A stretch of DNA of 15,260 nt from positions 1-15,260 of the forward strand of contig USHL01000011.1 of NCBI GenBank assembly GCA_900554525.1, written 5' to 3'. The stretch's first letter is position 1. Every line of letters begins with the position of its first letter. The notes under the pieces are model-generated. The model had not been told where the DNA came from, did no database searches, and was given only the letters and a program-made list of their open reading frames with translations. Below, piece after piece: positions 1-6,322 of this stretch. The translations under genes and the position numbers were made by a program. The stretch is from an uncultured Oscillospiraceae bacterium (lineage in GTDB: Bacteria > Bacillota > Clostridia > Oscillospirales > Acutalibacteraceae).

Positions 1-560
1 GCAGGGCGGCGGGTATGCGGACGCATATAATAGTATGCCTCGGCGCGGCGCTGACTTCGACGATGAGTATTTTTGCAAATCAGATGACCGGGGATACCGG
101 CGACATTTTCAGGATTTCCGCACAGGTGGTTTCGGGAATAGGCTTTCTCGGCGCCGGTATGATAATACTGAAAAATAACAGTGTCATAACCGGACTCACC
201 ACGGCGGCGGGAATATGGACGACAAGTATTATAGGAATAGCGATAGGCTACGGTTTCTATTTGGGCGCGGTAAGCGCCGCGGTATTTTGTCTCGCAGCCA
301 CTGTTCTGCTGTCAAAGCTCGAACGCCGAAGAAAGTTTTTCACGGTGATTTATATAGAGCTCGACGATATGTATAAAACCAATCAAGTGCTTGATATACT
401 TACCGAAAAGCTGAGCTTCGATTTTTATTACAGGGTGGTTCAGCCGAAAAGCGGATACAGCGGACATATAGGAATAGAGATAATGATAAACAAAAGAACC
501 GACTATAACATAAAAGAACTGATAAATACCGAAAATATTGTTTATGCAGTTGAGGAGTAG
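1..560 (+). CDS. MgtC/SapB-family membrane protein, 3' part (5' end outside window)
   Basis: Open from the left edge, so the N-terminus is missing. The visible part begins with a motif close to the MgtC family hallmark, R-x-A-G-x-R-T-H (RAAGMRTHIIVCLGAAL), which follows the first transmembrane segments in that family. Next comes GIGFLGAGMII, the conserved second block, then TTAAGIWTTSIIGIAIG and a further hydrophobic stretch to about residue 85 of the visible part. The last 80 residues are soluble and resemble the ACT-like C-terminal domain of the longer MgtC-type proteins. Members are inner-membrane proteins linked to magnesium limitation and virulence in some pathogens; their biochemical role is unsettled. 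The ATG at 15 lies inside the conserved core, so it is not the true start. No regulatory sequence is visible. Family assignment is confident; physiological role is not. Confidence 0.88.
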   Translation, partial: RAAGMRTHIIVCLGAALTSTMSIFANQMTGDTGDIFRISAQVVSGIGFLGAGMIILKNNSVITGLTTAAGIWTTSIIGIAIGYGFYLGAVSAAVFCLAATVLLSKLERRRKFFTVIYIELDDMYKTNQVLDILTEKLSFDFYYRVVQPKSGYSGHIGIEIMINKRTDYNIKELINTENIVYAVEE

Positions 561-576
561 CGGCTGCCGAATATAA

Positions 577-930
577 AATCATAATCTGATTATAACCGAC
601 GGTACCGGAGTTATTTTCGGAGACTATGTGTTTGTGGCGCCGAACTGTTGCTTTACAACCGCCGAGTCTGCTGTCAATCCCGAGCAGCGAAAGGCGGGAA
701 CAGAGCTTGCCTATCCGCTCGCAATAGAAAACAATGTTTGGATAGGCTCCGGCCCGACGATACTTGCGGGCGTTACGATCGGAGATAATACGGCAGTAGA
801 CTCCGGAAGCGCAGTGCGGAAGCCCGTACCCGTGAACGTTGCTGCGGCGGGCGTTCCCTGCAGGGTTCCGAGGAAAATAACAGAGGAGGATAAATACCGT
901 TATCCTATGTATAACGGTACATTTCATTGA
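577..930 (+). pseudogene. Truncated hexapeptide-repeat acetyltransferase (maltose/galactoside O-acetyltransferase type)
   Basis: Reading from 577 (a stop lies at 574) the frame gives a left-handed beta-helix acetyltransferase core: GVIFGDYVFVAPN, then NPEQRKAG, then NVWIGSGPTILAGVTIGDN and a C-terminal VPCRVPRKI block. These match the order in LacA/Maa-type acetyltransferases, which move an acetyl group from acetyl-CoA to a sugar hydroxyl. Intact members have about 185-205 residues with an N-terminal helical domain; only about 117 residues are here and the N-terminal third is absent. The catalytic His that normally follows the T-A-x-H segment is replaced (TTAESA), which also suggests loss of function. 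The first ATG (628) lies inside the core and I saw no clear ribosome binding site before it. Best read as a decayed remnant next to mgtC; a short expressed protein from 628 is possible but unlikely to be active. Confidence 0.72.
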
Positions 931-939
931 CTGTAAAAT

Positions 940-990
940 AAAACAGGGTTGGATGCTTATATTTCGTATCCGACCCTGTTTTGTCTTTAT
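940..990 (+). terminator. Rho-independent terminator after the acetyltransferase remnant
   Basis: A 15-bp stem with one G-U wobble is formed by 940-954 and 968-982, with a 13-nt loop, followed by TTGTCTTT. The 5' side begins with AAAA, so it may also work on the minus strand. Confidence 0.8.
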
Positions 991-1363
991 TATCTGAAAC
1001 GGTTGATGATTTTAACGCGCCTTTCGTTTGTATATATCGGTAATAGTTTGATTTTTACAGGCAGACAATAAAATCGTTATTGACAAGATTATATGAAATG
1101 TCAGACCGGTAAAATGCAGATCCGTTTAGTTAAATTATAACGATTTTTAACGGATAAGATAACGTCTGTCAGATATAACAAATAGTTTGGCTCTGAATTT
1201 GGATTTTGTTACTATCGGACAAACGCAGCCGAGTGAGAAAATTTGTGATAAACCGGAAAGGTGTCGTCTTTTTGGACACTTTATGTATTTTGTCCCTTTC
1301 TTTTGTGCAGACAATCGGCTATTCTAGTATTGTAAAGTATTCTTTGTGTATACATATTTGCTT
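991..1363. other. AT-rich intergenic region, no gene seen
   Basis: About 370 bp with no convincing coding frame. It contains an 11-bp perfect inverted repeat (1070-1080 and 1137-1147) and a candidate TetR operator at 1274-1295. I could not assign a good promoter for the gene at 1381; hexamers in 1303-1340 are weak. Confidence 0.6.
1274..1295. promoter_or_regulatory. Candidate operator 1 (GGACA-N12-TGTCC)
   Basis: A 22-bp inverted repeat about 85 bp upstream of the gene at 1381. The same arms with exactly the same 12-nt spacing, and the same preceding T-tract, occur in opposite orientation at 3148-3169 upstream of the tetR-like gene. With one site reversed, 15 of 22 positions agree. Shared by the two genes of this module, it is a natural candidate for the TetR-family regulator; binding is inferred. 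Confidence 0.5.
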
Positions 1364-1380
1364 GAAAGGTGTTGCAGCGC

Positions 1381-2391
1381 ATGAAGAAAGATATGACCGA
1401 AGTTCTGGTAGAATCAACGGTTCGCAGAACATTAAAGAATATCCGGGAGTCGCCGGAAAGGGCTACACGCAACTTGATTGATCTGGGGCTGGAATTTTCT
1501 AACGGCCGGTTCCAGAACAGACTGTTCAAGCAGGCACAGAAAATGCTGCAGAATCAGAAGAGTGCTTATTATGACCTTGTTAAAAATATTGTCACCACGG
1601 TGGACCATGACATCATCACCACATTTGGTGTCAATCTCGGTTATAACAGCTGTACAAAAGGCGCCAGGCTGATCCGTGAAATAGAGGCGGAAAAGGGATT
1701 CAATATCCCTTGGGCACTTAATTTGGCTGTCAATGAAGAAAAGCTGGAGAAAGAACCGGATTTTTACCCGTACGTGCTTCGGCAGGGCCGGTCATTGGGG
1801 ATTAATACTTACCTTTTGTTTGTGTCCGGCTGTCCGGATAAAGTGATCCCTATGATAGAGAAAGAGCCAAAGTGCGCTTTTATACTTTTCCTGCACGGGC
1901 ATCAGATCGGCAGTGCCTTTACGGAAAGAATGAAGGCAGTCAAAAACGTTATGATTTCAGTTTATACAGACACAGATATGCCGGACGCCTGCCGAAAGCT
2001 TCGGAACGCCGGGCTGCTGTATGCGGTTCATCAGCGGTATACCGAACAGGATAAGGAGAATGTTTTAAACGGTGAATGGCTGAAATCGGTCCTCCCCGTA
2101 CATCCGGCGTTTGCCTTTTTACGGGCGGATTTTTCCTGCACTCAACAGACACAGGAGGAAATTTATCAGTATGTTACGGCTGTGCGGGATGAGCAGCAGG
2201 TTCCGTTGATTATCATGGATATCAAGCAGGATATACTGATGATTGATAAGGTTATTTCCGAAGGCGAGTGCTTGGCGGGCTTTGATACAGACGGCAGTTT
2301 GCGCACTCATGAAGGTTTCAAGCGGGACGAGCGGTATAACATCTTCAGTCATTCGCTGGAAGAAATTTTAAAAGGTGCCTCGAAAAAATAA
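1381..2391 (+). CDS. Unrecognised conserved-looking protein, 336 aa
   Basis: The ATG at 1381 is preceded by GAAAGGTG at 1364-1371 with a 9-nt gap, which favours it over the in-frame GTG at 1369, whose codon overlaps that site. The product is soluble-looking, without a signal peptide or membrane segments. The N-terminal 80 residues are basic and helical (STVRRTLKNIRESPERATRN). The rest alternates short hydrophobic strands with helices (WALNLAV, TYLLFVSG, CAFILFLHG, NVMISVYTD, AGLLYAVHQ, PLIIMDIK), as in a TIM-barrel or degenerate radical-SAM-like fold. There is no CxxxCxxC cluster motif, so I do not call it a radical SAM enzyme. It converges with the TetR-family gene and shares a putative operator with it, so it is probably the regulator's target. 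Function unknown; its being a real gene is well supported by length, start site and regulation. Confidence 0.72.
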   Translation: MKKDMTEVLVESTVRRTLKNIRESPERATRNLIDLGLEFSNGRFQNRLFKQAQKMLQNQKSAYYDLVKNIVTTVDHDIITTFGVNLGYNSCTKGARLIREIEAEKGFNIPWALNLAVNEEKLEKEPDFYPYVLRQGRSLGINTYLLFVSGCPDKVIPMIEKEPKCAFILFLHGHQIGSAFTERMKAVKNVMISVYTDTDMPDACRKLRNAGLLYAVHQRYTEQDKENVLNGEWLKSVLPVHPAFAFLRADFSCTQQTQEEIYQYVTAVRDEQQVPLIIMDIKQDILMIDKVISEGECLAGFDTDGSLRTHEGFKRDERYNIFSHSLEEILKGASKK

Positions 2392-2413
2392 ATTCCGGCG
2401 CAGCGGCCGGAAT
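2382..2413 (-). terminator. Intrinsic terminator for the tetR-like gene
   Basis: Perfect 8-bp stem 2392-2399/2406-2413 with a 6-nt GC-rich loop. On the minus strand it is followed by TTTATTTTTTC, which overlaps the last codons of the + gene; the + side has no T-run. It therefore serves mainly the minus-strand gene, with the hairpin also marking the 3' end of the convergent + transcript. Confidence 0.65.
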
Positions 2414-2492
2414 GAGTTACGGAACGATAGTTCCCTGAAAGCTTATTTAAAGGTGGAGACGGCATTTTTTATGGCCTTTATGTATCGGCGAT

Positions 2493-3053
2493 TTATTCCG
2501 GATCAGGTTCCGGATGAAATGCCTCAAAAATAGAATCCGAAGTGTGTACCAGACAGTTTTTTATCAGTCGGACAAATTCCTCCGGCGGCAAACAGTCCTT
2601 TTTCAGCAGCCAGCGCTTGATAGCGCAGAGCAGCGCATCGGTATAAAAATCAACGTAAAAAGGAAGAGCTTCATCCTTCCCGAAGCTTTCCTCCATATCA
2701 GCTGTTATGATGGTTGACACTATATCCCGGAAATACTCGGAAAAGGAATTTTGACCTTCAACCGTCATGGTTTTACGGTAGAAGCTGCGGTTGTTATAAA
2801 AATAGGCACACAGGTCATCCAGTATATCATACCCGGAATGATAGCCCTTTTCTTTCAGAGCTGCAATACATTCTGTATAATATATCCAGTTTACCAGGTC
2901 ATACTTATCCTGAAAGTGATAATAGAAGCTTTTGCGGTTCATGTCGCAGGCTTCGCAGATATCGCTGACGCTTATCTTGGAGAAAGGCTTTGTTTTCATC
3001 AGTTCCTTAAGTGAAGAAGCCAGCGCTCTTTTGGTATTGTTGGAATCCGCCAC
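2493..3053 (-). CDS. TetR/AcrR-family transcriptional regulator, 186 aa
   Basis: A one-component repressor-type protein. Residues about 8-60 form the TetR N-terminal DNA-binding domain: ALASSLKELMKTKPFSKISV leading into SDICEACDMNRKSFYYHFQDK, the helix-turn-helix plus the very conserved F/Y-Y-x-H-F recognition block. The C-terminal 120 residues are helical and resemble the DhaS/TetR_C_8-like ligand or dimerisation domain, without a recognisable specificity. The start is GTG (plus-strand CAC at 3051-3053) with AGGAGG on the minus strand at 3061-3066, 7 nt away, a strong site that decides the start. A sigma-A promoter lies upstream. It is convergent with the unknown gene at 1381, and both 5' regions contain GGACA-N12-TGTCC, so I infer it binds there. 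Length is typical of the family. The inducer is unknown. Confidence 0.9.
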   Translation of the reverse strand: MADSNNTKRALASSLKELMKTKPFSKISVSDICEACDMNRKSFYYHFQDKYDLVNWIYYTECIAALKEKGYHSGYDILDDLCAYFYNNRSFYRKTMTVEGQNSFSEYFRDIVSTIITADMEESFGKDEALPFYVDFYTDALLCAIKRWLLKKDCLPPEEFVRLIKNCLVHTSDSIFEAFHPEPDPE

Positions 3054-3084
3054 AAGCCCACCTCCTGTAAGCAGTTATTACGTT

Positions 3085-3113
3085 AGTATAACATAAAAAT
3101 TGGAATAAATCAA
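3085..3113 (-). promoter_or_regulatory. Sigma-A promoter of the tetR-like gene
   Basis: Minus strand: -35 TTGATT (3108-3113), 17-bp spacer, -10 TATACT (3085-3090), about 20 bp before the AGGAGG. A small dyad GTTA-GTA-TAAC (3082-3092) overlaps the -10 and could be an additional operator. Confidence 0.7.
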
Positions 3114-3147
3114 CAAAAACATCGCTGCCTTTCCCACATTTCTTTTA

Positions 3148-3169
3148 GGACAAATCTGATTGAATGTCC
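3148..3169. promoter_or_regulatory. Candidate operator 2 (GGACA-N12-TGTCC)
   Basis: Second copy of the 22-bp inverted repeat, 35 bp upstream of the -35 hexamer of the tetR-like gene. Its minus-strand context, TTTTTTGGACA, matches the context of operator 1. A lone TGTCC half-site follows at 3222-3226. It does not overlap the promoter mapped at 3085-3113, so if it is a repressor site then either looping or a second promoter is involved. Confidence 0.45.
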
Positions 3170-3263
3170 AAAAAAGTAACACTTTTCAATAAGCGGGCAA
3201 AATTGTAACATCTTGCTTTTTTGTCCAATGACACAGCGCCGGTGCGCTGATAAAATAATACCA

Positions 3264-3302
3264 TAAAAATGCCGAAAAGCCTTGATAAATCAAGGCTTTT
3301 CG
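3264..3302 (-). terminator. Terminator of the tRNA-Leu transcript
   Basis: Perfect 13-bp stem 3273-3285/3290-3302 around a TAAA/TTTA tetraloop. On the minus strand it is followed by GGCATTTTTATGG, and it lies about 30 nt after the tRNA CCA end. Confidence 0.8.
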
Positions 3303-3330
3303 CTTGGGCATCTTTTTTAGTGCCCTCTTA

Positions 3331-3417
3331 TGGTGCGGGTAAGAGGACTTGAACCTCCACGACCTTGCGATCATTAGAACCTGAATCTAACGCGTCTGCC
3401 TATTCCGCCATACCCGC
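3331..3417 (-). tRNA. tRNA-Leu (anticodon CAG), CCA encoded
   Basis: Minus-strand cloverleaf. Acceptor GCGGGTA pairs with TACCCGC, followed by A and the encoded CCA at 3331-3333. The anticodon stem TTAGA/TCTAA encloses the 7-nt loop TTCAGGT, which puts CAG at positions 34-36, reading CUG. A long variable arm, typical of a class II tRNA, and a T-arm with GGTTCAAGTCC follow. The length of 87 nt fits leucine. It lies downstream of a broken tRNA-Leu copy on the same strand and probably depends on the same promoter. Confidence 0.95.
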
Positions 3418-3490
3418 ATATTAAGTTTTCGTCCTCTAAATTTTACACGGCGAGGACATCCGAGGCGGAGCATTCGCTTGATCCGCAAAT

Positions 3491-3514
3491 ATAAAAACGC
3501 ATTTCTGCGGTTTT
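3491..3514 (-). terminator. Terminator-like hairpin between the two tRNA-Leu sequences
   Basis: On the minus strand AAAAC-CGCA-GAAA-TGCG-TTTTT: a GNRA tetraloop, 4 GC-containing pairs, a bulged C and 4 A-T pairs with the T-run in the stem. It could reduce read-through to the intact tRNA. Its stability is moderate. Confidence 0.4.
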
Positions 3515-3539
3515 ACCGAATTTACACCGAGATGGCGTT

Positions 3540-3578
3540 ACCTGAATCTAGCGCGTCTGCCAGTTCCGCCATACCCGC
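3540..3578 (-). pseudogene. tRNA-Leu fragment: 5' half only, ending at the anticodon loop
   Basis: These 39 nt match the first half of the intact tRNA-Leu (3379-3417) at 36 of 39 positions: 5' acceptor strand, D-arm, 5' anticodon stem and the loop TTCAGGT. Just past the loop the similarity stops. The expected TCTAG strand, variable arm, T-arm and 3' acceptor strand are absent, so no cloverleaf can form. It is first in the transcript from the promoter at 3619-3646. It may be a decayed tandem copy or a recombination scar cut at the anticodon loop, a place where tyrosine recombinases often act. Confidence 0.75.
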
Positions 3579-3590
3579 ATAATAAATTTC

Positions 3591-3610
3591 GTAGTGTGCA
3601 ATCACACTAC
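3591..3610. promoter_or_regulatory. 20-bp palindrome at the start of the tRNA transcript
   Basis: GTAGTGTG-CAAT-CACACTAC, perfect 8-bp arms, lying between the -10 box of the minus-strand tRNA promoter and the tRNA fragment. It would be a 5' hairpin in the precursor RNA or an operator at the start site. Function unknown. Confidence 0.6.
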
Positions 3611-3618
3611 AAATATTT

Positions 3619-3646
3619 ATTATACATATTTCCGGAAAAAAGTCAA
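3619..3646 (-). promoter_or_regulatory. Strong sigma-A promoter for the tRNA-Leu unit
   Basis: Minus strand: -35 TTGACT (3641-3646), 16-bp spacer, -10 TATAAT (3619-3624). The expected start is about 3612, just before the palindrome. Confidence 0.75.
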
Positions 3647-3664
3647 TATTAAAATGAATAAATA

Positions 3665-3693
3665 TTGCTGTGAGATTAAATTGATGATATAAT
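3665..3693 (+). promoter_or_regulatory. Sigma-A promoter of mnmE
   Basis: -35 TTGCTG (3665-3670), 17-bp spacer, -10 TATAAT (3688-3693). Divergent from the tRNA promoter, with only 18 bp between the two -35 boxes. Confidence 0.75.
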
Positions 3694-3729
3694 AAGGTAA
3701 AGCTTTGGATGATTTAAGGAGAAATAAGT

Positions 3730-5088
3730 ATGGGACGTACCATTGCTGCTATTGCGACGCCTTTGGGAGAGGGAGCAATAGGGGTAATCAGGATATCAGG
3801 CGATACAGCGGCCGATGTAGCTGACAGCGTTTTTTTTCCGGTATCAGGCGGAAGGCTGAAGGAACTTGAAGGTTACCGCGCGGCTTATGGGGAGATACGC
3901 GATAACGGCCGAGTACTTGACGATGCCGTGGCTTTGGTATTTAGGACGCCAAAAAGCTATACCGGCGAGGATGTTGTAGAAATTTCGGTGCATGGCGGTC
4001 GGCTTATGCTTAAAGAGGTGCTGAGGCTTATACTTGCAAACGGTGCCTTTCCGGCAGAACCGGGTGAGTTTACCAAACGTGCCTTTTTAAACGGCAAGCT
4101 TGATCTTACGAGAGCGGAAAGCATAATGGGGCTTATTTCGGCGGGCAGCTCTGCCGAGCTCAGGCTTTCGCGCGCAGCGCATACCGGGAAGATAAGTATC
4201 AGAATACGGGAAACAGAAAAAAGTCTTGTAGCGGCTGCCTCAGCAATAGCAGCCTATTCGGATTATCCCGATGAGGATATAGAAGGTCTGGATTATGAAA
4301 GCTTTCTTTCGATGCTTAGCTCGGCAAGAGCGGAGATGTCTGACATGCTTTCGACGTATGACGCAGGACGGGTCATCCGTGAGGGGATAGATACAGCAAT
4401 CGTCGGAAGTCCGAATGTGGGAAAATCTACTCTTATGAATATGCTGAGCGGTACCGACCGCTCTATAGTAACCGATATAGCTGGAACCACACGGGATGTG
4501 GTGGAAGAAACCGTGGCTGTCGGAGATATCATTCTTCACCTTGCCGATACTGCGGGTATACGCGGAACGGATGATAAGGTCGAAAGCATCGGCGTAGAAC
4601 GCGCAAGGCAGAGGCTAGCCGCTGCTTCACTGGTGCTTGCTGTATTTGATTGTACAAAGCCGGTTGATGACGACGACATTAAACTGCTTTCCGAATTGAA
4701 AAGGGAAAATACGATTATAATTATAAATAAGACAGATCTGGAAGTTAAAATAGATACCAATATGTTTAAGGGCTTTGTGACGGTGGAAACCTCGGCCAAA
4801 AGCGGAGGGGGTTATTCGGAGCTGAGCAGGGCCATTGCTGATGTTTCGGGTGCGGCAATGCTTGATCCCGACAGTGCTGTTCTTATGAACGAACGTCAGC
4901 GCGCCTGCGCCGAGAGAGCGCTTAACGCACTTGACGAGGCGGTTTCGGCGCTTACGGGCGGTTGTACGATGGATGCGGTAGGTGTCTGTGTGGACGACGC
5001 GCTTGCCGCGTTATTTGAACTGACGGGCAAGAGGGTGACTAACGAGGTAACCGATGAAATCTTCCGCAGATTTTGTGTCGGCAAATAG
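3730..5088 (+). CDS. mnmE: tRNA modification GTPase MnmE (TrmE), 452 aa
   Basis: MnmE works with MnmG to add an aminomethyl-type group at carbon 5 of the wobble uridine (U34) of certain tRNAs, using a folate one-carbon donor; GTP hydrolysis drives the cycle. The N-terminal folate-binding domain starts with TIAAIATPLGEGAIGVIRISG and contains HGG and FTKRAFLNGKLDLT. A helical domain surrounds an inserted G domain with G1 GSPNVGKST (226-234), G2 in IAGTTRD, G3 DTAG (273-276) and G4 NKTD (333-336). The chain ends FCVGK, the conserved C-terminal C-(I/V)-G-K whose Cys is important for activity. Length is normal. ATG start with AAGGAG at 3716-3721. It stands alone, with its own promoter and terminator, rather than beside mnmG, and is followed by the heat-shock operon. 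Confidence 0.97.
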   Translation: MGRTIAAIATPLGEGAIGVIRISGDTAADVADSVFFPVSGGRLKELEGYRAAYGEIRDNGRVLDDAVALVFRTPKSYTGEDVVEISVHGGRLMLKEVLRLILANGAFPAEPGEFTKRAFLNGKLDLTRAESIMGLISAGSSAELRLSRAAHTGKISIRIRETEKSLVAAASAIAAYSDYPDEDIEGLDYESFLSMLSSARAEMSDMLSTYDAGRVIREGIDTAIVGSPNVGKSTLMNMLSGTDRSIVTDIAGTTRDVVEETVAVGDIILHLADTAGIRGTDDKVESIGVERARQRLAAASLVLAVFDCTKPVDDDDIKLLSELKRENTIIIINKTDLEVKIDTNMFKGFVTVETSAKSGGGYSELSRAIADVSGAAMLDPDSAVLMNERQRACAERALNALDEAVSALTGGCTMDAVGVCVDDALAALFELTGKRVTNEVTDEIFRRFCVGK

Positions 5089-5096
5089 CTTTATTG

Positions 5097-5134
5097 AACA
5101 TTCACGGTCTTTTGACTGTGAATGTTTTCATTTT
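5097..5134 (+). terminator. Terminator of mnmE
   Basis: 13-bp stem 5097-5109/5114-5126 with one G-T pair and a TTTT loop, followed by TTCATTTT, starting 8 nt after the mnmE stop codon. Confidence 0.85.
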
Positions 5135-5190
5135 AAATGTGAACAGATTGTAAAAGGTCAAAGAAAGTCAAAGAAAAATTCAAAAAAGTA

Positions 5191-5218
5191 TTGACATTTG
5201 AAAAAATAGGCATATAAT
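5191..5218 (+). promoter_or_regulatory. Sigma-A promoter of the hrcA-dnaJ operon
   Basis: -35 TTGACA (consensus, 5191-5196), 16-bp spacer, -10 TATAAT (consensus, 5213-5218). Transcription should start close to or within the CIRCE element. Confidence 0.88.
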
Positions 5219-5225
5219 ATAATCG

Positions 5226-5252
5226 TTAGCACTCATAAGAGCGGAGTGCTAA
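5226..5252. promoter_or_regulatory. CIRCE operator (HrcA binding site)
   Basis: Perfect match to the CIRCE consensus: TTAGCACTC, 9-nt spacer, GAGTGCTAA. It sits directly after the -10 box, where HrcA dimers block initiation, and is also in the 5' leader of the transcript. Together with hrcA as the first gene it shows autoregulated class I heat-shock control. Confidence 0.97.
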
Positions 5253-5284
5253 TATCGGATTTTTGTAATAAGGAGGAGGCTTAA

Positions 5285-6319
5285 ATGGAGCTTAGTTCCC
5301 GTAAGAGAGCAGTTTTGGCGGCGGTTGTAAAATCGTATATTGAAACCGGTGAGCCGGTCGGCTCCAAGCTGCTTACAGGGCTGTTGGATAACGCTCCTTC
5401 CTCCGCAACGCTTCGGAACGAGCTGAGCGAGCTTTGCGAGCTTGGGCTTTTGAGTCAGCCGCACACCTCCGCCGGAAGAATACCGACCGCAAACGGATTA
5501 AGGTTTTACATCGATGCTCTTATGGCGCCGAAAGCGATATCAGGAAGCGCTAAGCGCTTTATAGATACTCGGTTTTTGGATATACGCTGCGAGCCGGAAA
5601 ATATCCCGTCTGCGGCGGGGCAGATAATTTCGGATCTTACAGGCCTGCCGTCGGTTGCTTCTCTCGTGGCGGAGCATACTCCGAGGGTGAAAAAGGTAGA
5701 GCTGATGCCGCTTGGACGTTATTCGGTTATGCTTTTGCTGATTACCGACGACGGCAGAGTGCGCAGCCGGGTTTTCCGTTTTGATTCCGATTTTTCCGAG
5801 GAGCTTATAAAGAGCTTTCACGATACGGCAGCCCGCTGTATACACGGCAGACAGATGGATGAGCTTACAAGGGCGTATATGCAGGGTGTTACCGCGTCGG
5901 CGGGAATAGGCTTTTTAAAGCTTATGCCGCTCATTTCCGCGGTTTTTGAGATGGCGCAGGGGATAGAGGATAAAACTCTCAGGCTCGGCGGAGAGGATTG
6001 TATTTATAATATCTGCAAAACCGAGGCTTCGGCGCGCGGTCTTAAGTCGCTTGTCGAGCGAGGTGAACCGATGGTGTCACTGCTGAACGGAATTAAGGGA
6101 CGCGTCGGTGTTATATTTGGTGCGGAAACCGGCTGCCAGGAACTTAGAAGCGGTACAGTGATTGCGGCCAAATACGGTCCGTCCGGCAGCTTTAAGGGAG
6201 CTGTCGGCGTTATAGGCCCGAACCGCATGTCATATGAGCAGATAATTCCCAGCATCGAGTATATCGCACAGAGACTTACCGACCTTATGGATCGGGCACA
6301 AAAGGATATGGAGGATTGA
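5285..6319 (+). CDS. hrcA: Heat-inducible transcription repressor HrcA, 344 aa
   Basis: Repressor of class I heat-shock genes; it needs GroEL to stay folded, so chaperone shortage releases repression. The N-terminal winged helix is clear: ELSSRKRAVLAAVVKSYIETGEPVGSK, then SSATLRNELSELCELGLLSQPHTSAGRIPT (residues about 2-70), the hallmark HrcA block. The middle GAF-like domain and the C-terminal part (GVIGPNRMSYEQIIPSIEYIAQRL) also match the family, and the length is typical. Start ATG at 5285 with a very strong AAGGAGGAGG at 5271-5280. It is the first gene after the CIRCE and ends 3 nt before grpE. Confidence 0.97.
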   Translation: MELSSRKRAVLAAVVKSYIETGEPVGSKLLTGLLDNAPSSATLRNELSELCELGLLSQPHTSAGRIPTANGLRFYIDALMAPKAISGSAKRFIDTRFLDIRCEPENIPSAAGQIISDLTGLPSVASLVAEHTPRVKKVELMPLGRYSVMLLLITDDGRVRSRVFRFDSDFSEELIKSFHDTAARCIHGRQMDELTRAYMQGVTASAGIGFLKLMPLISAVFEMAQGIEDKTLRLGGEDCIYNICKTEASARGLKSLVERGEPMVSLLNGIKGRVGVIFGAETGCQELRSGTVIAAKYGPSGSFKGAVGVIGPNRMSYEQIIPSIEYIAQRLTDLMDRAQKDMED

Positions 6320-6322
6320 TCC

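Noticed and set aside
400..927. Minus-strand frame over mgtC end and acetyltransferase remnant
   Set aside because: The opposite strand carries both recognisable proteins; this one is Cys/Arg-rich without any domain.
1381..2391. Radical SAM enzyme
   Set aside because: The fold pattern is suggestive but there is no CxxxCxxC or similar cysteine triad; only scattered Cys are present.
3186..3374. 62-codon minus-strand frame
   Set aside because: It runs through the tRNA-Leu 3' half and its terminator, so it cannot be a normal gene.
3540..3612. Group I intron interrupting a tRNA-Leu at the anticodon loop
   Set aside because: The distance to the next tRNA sequence is too short for such an intron and the next sequence is a whole tRNA, not a 3' half.
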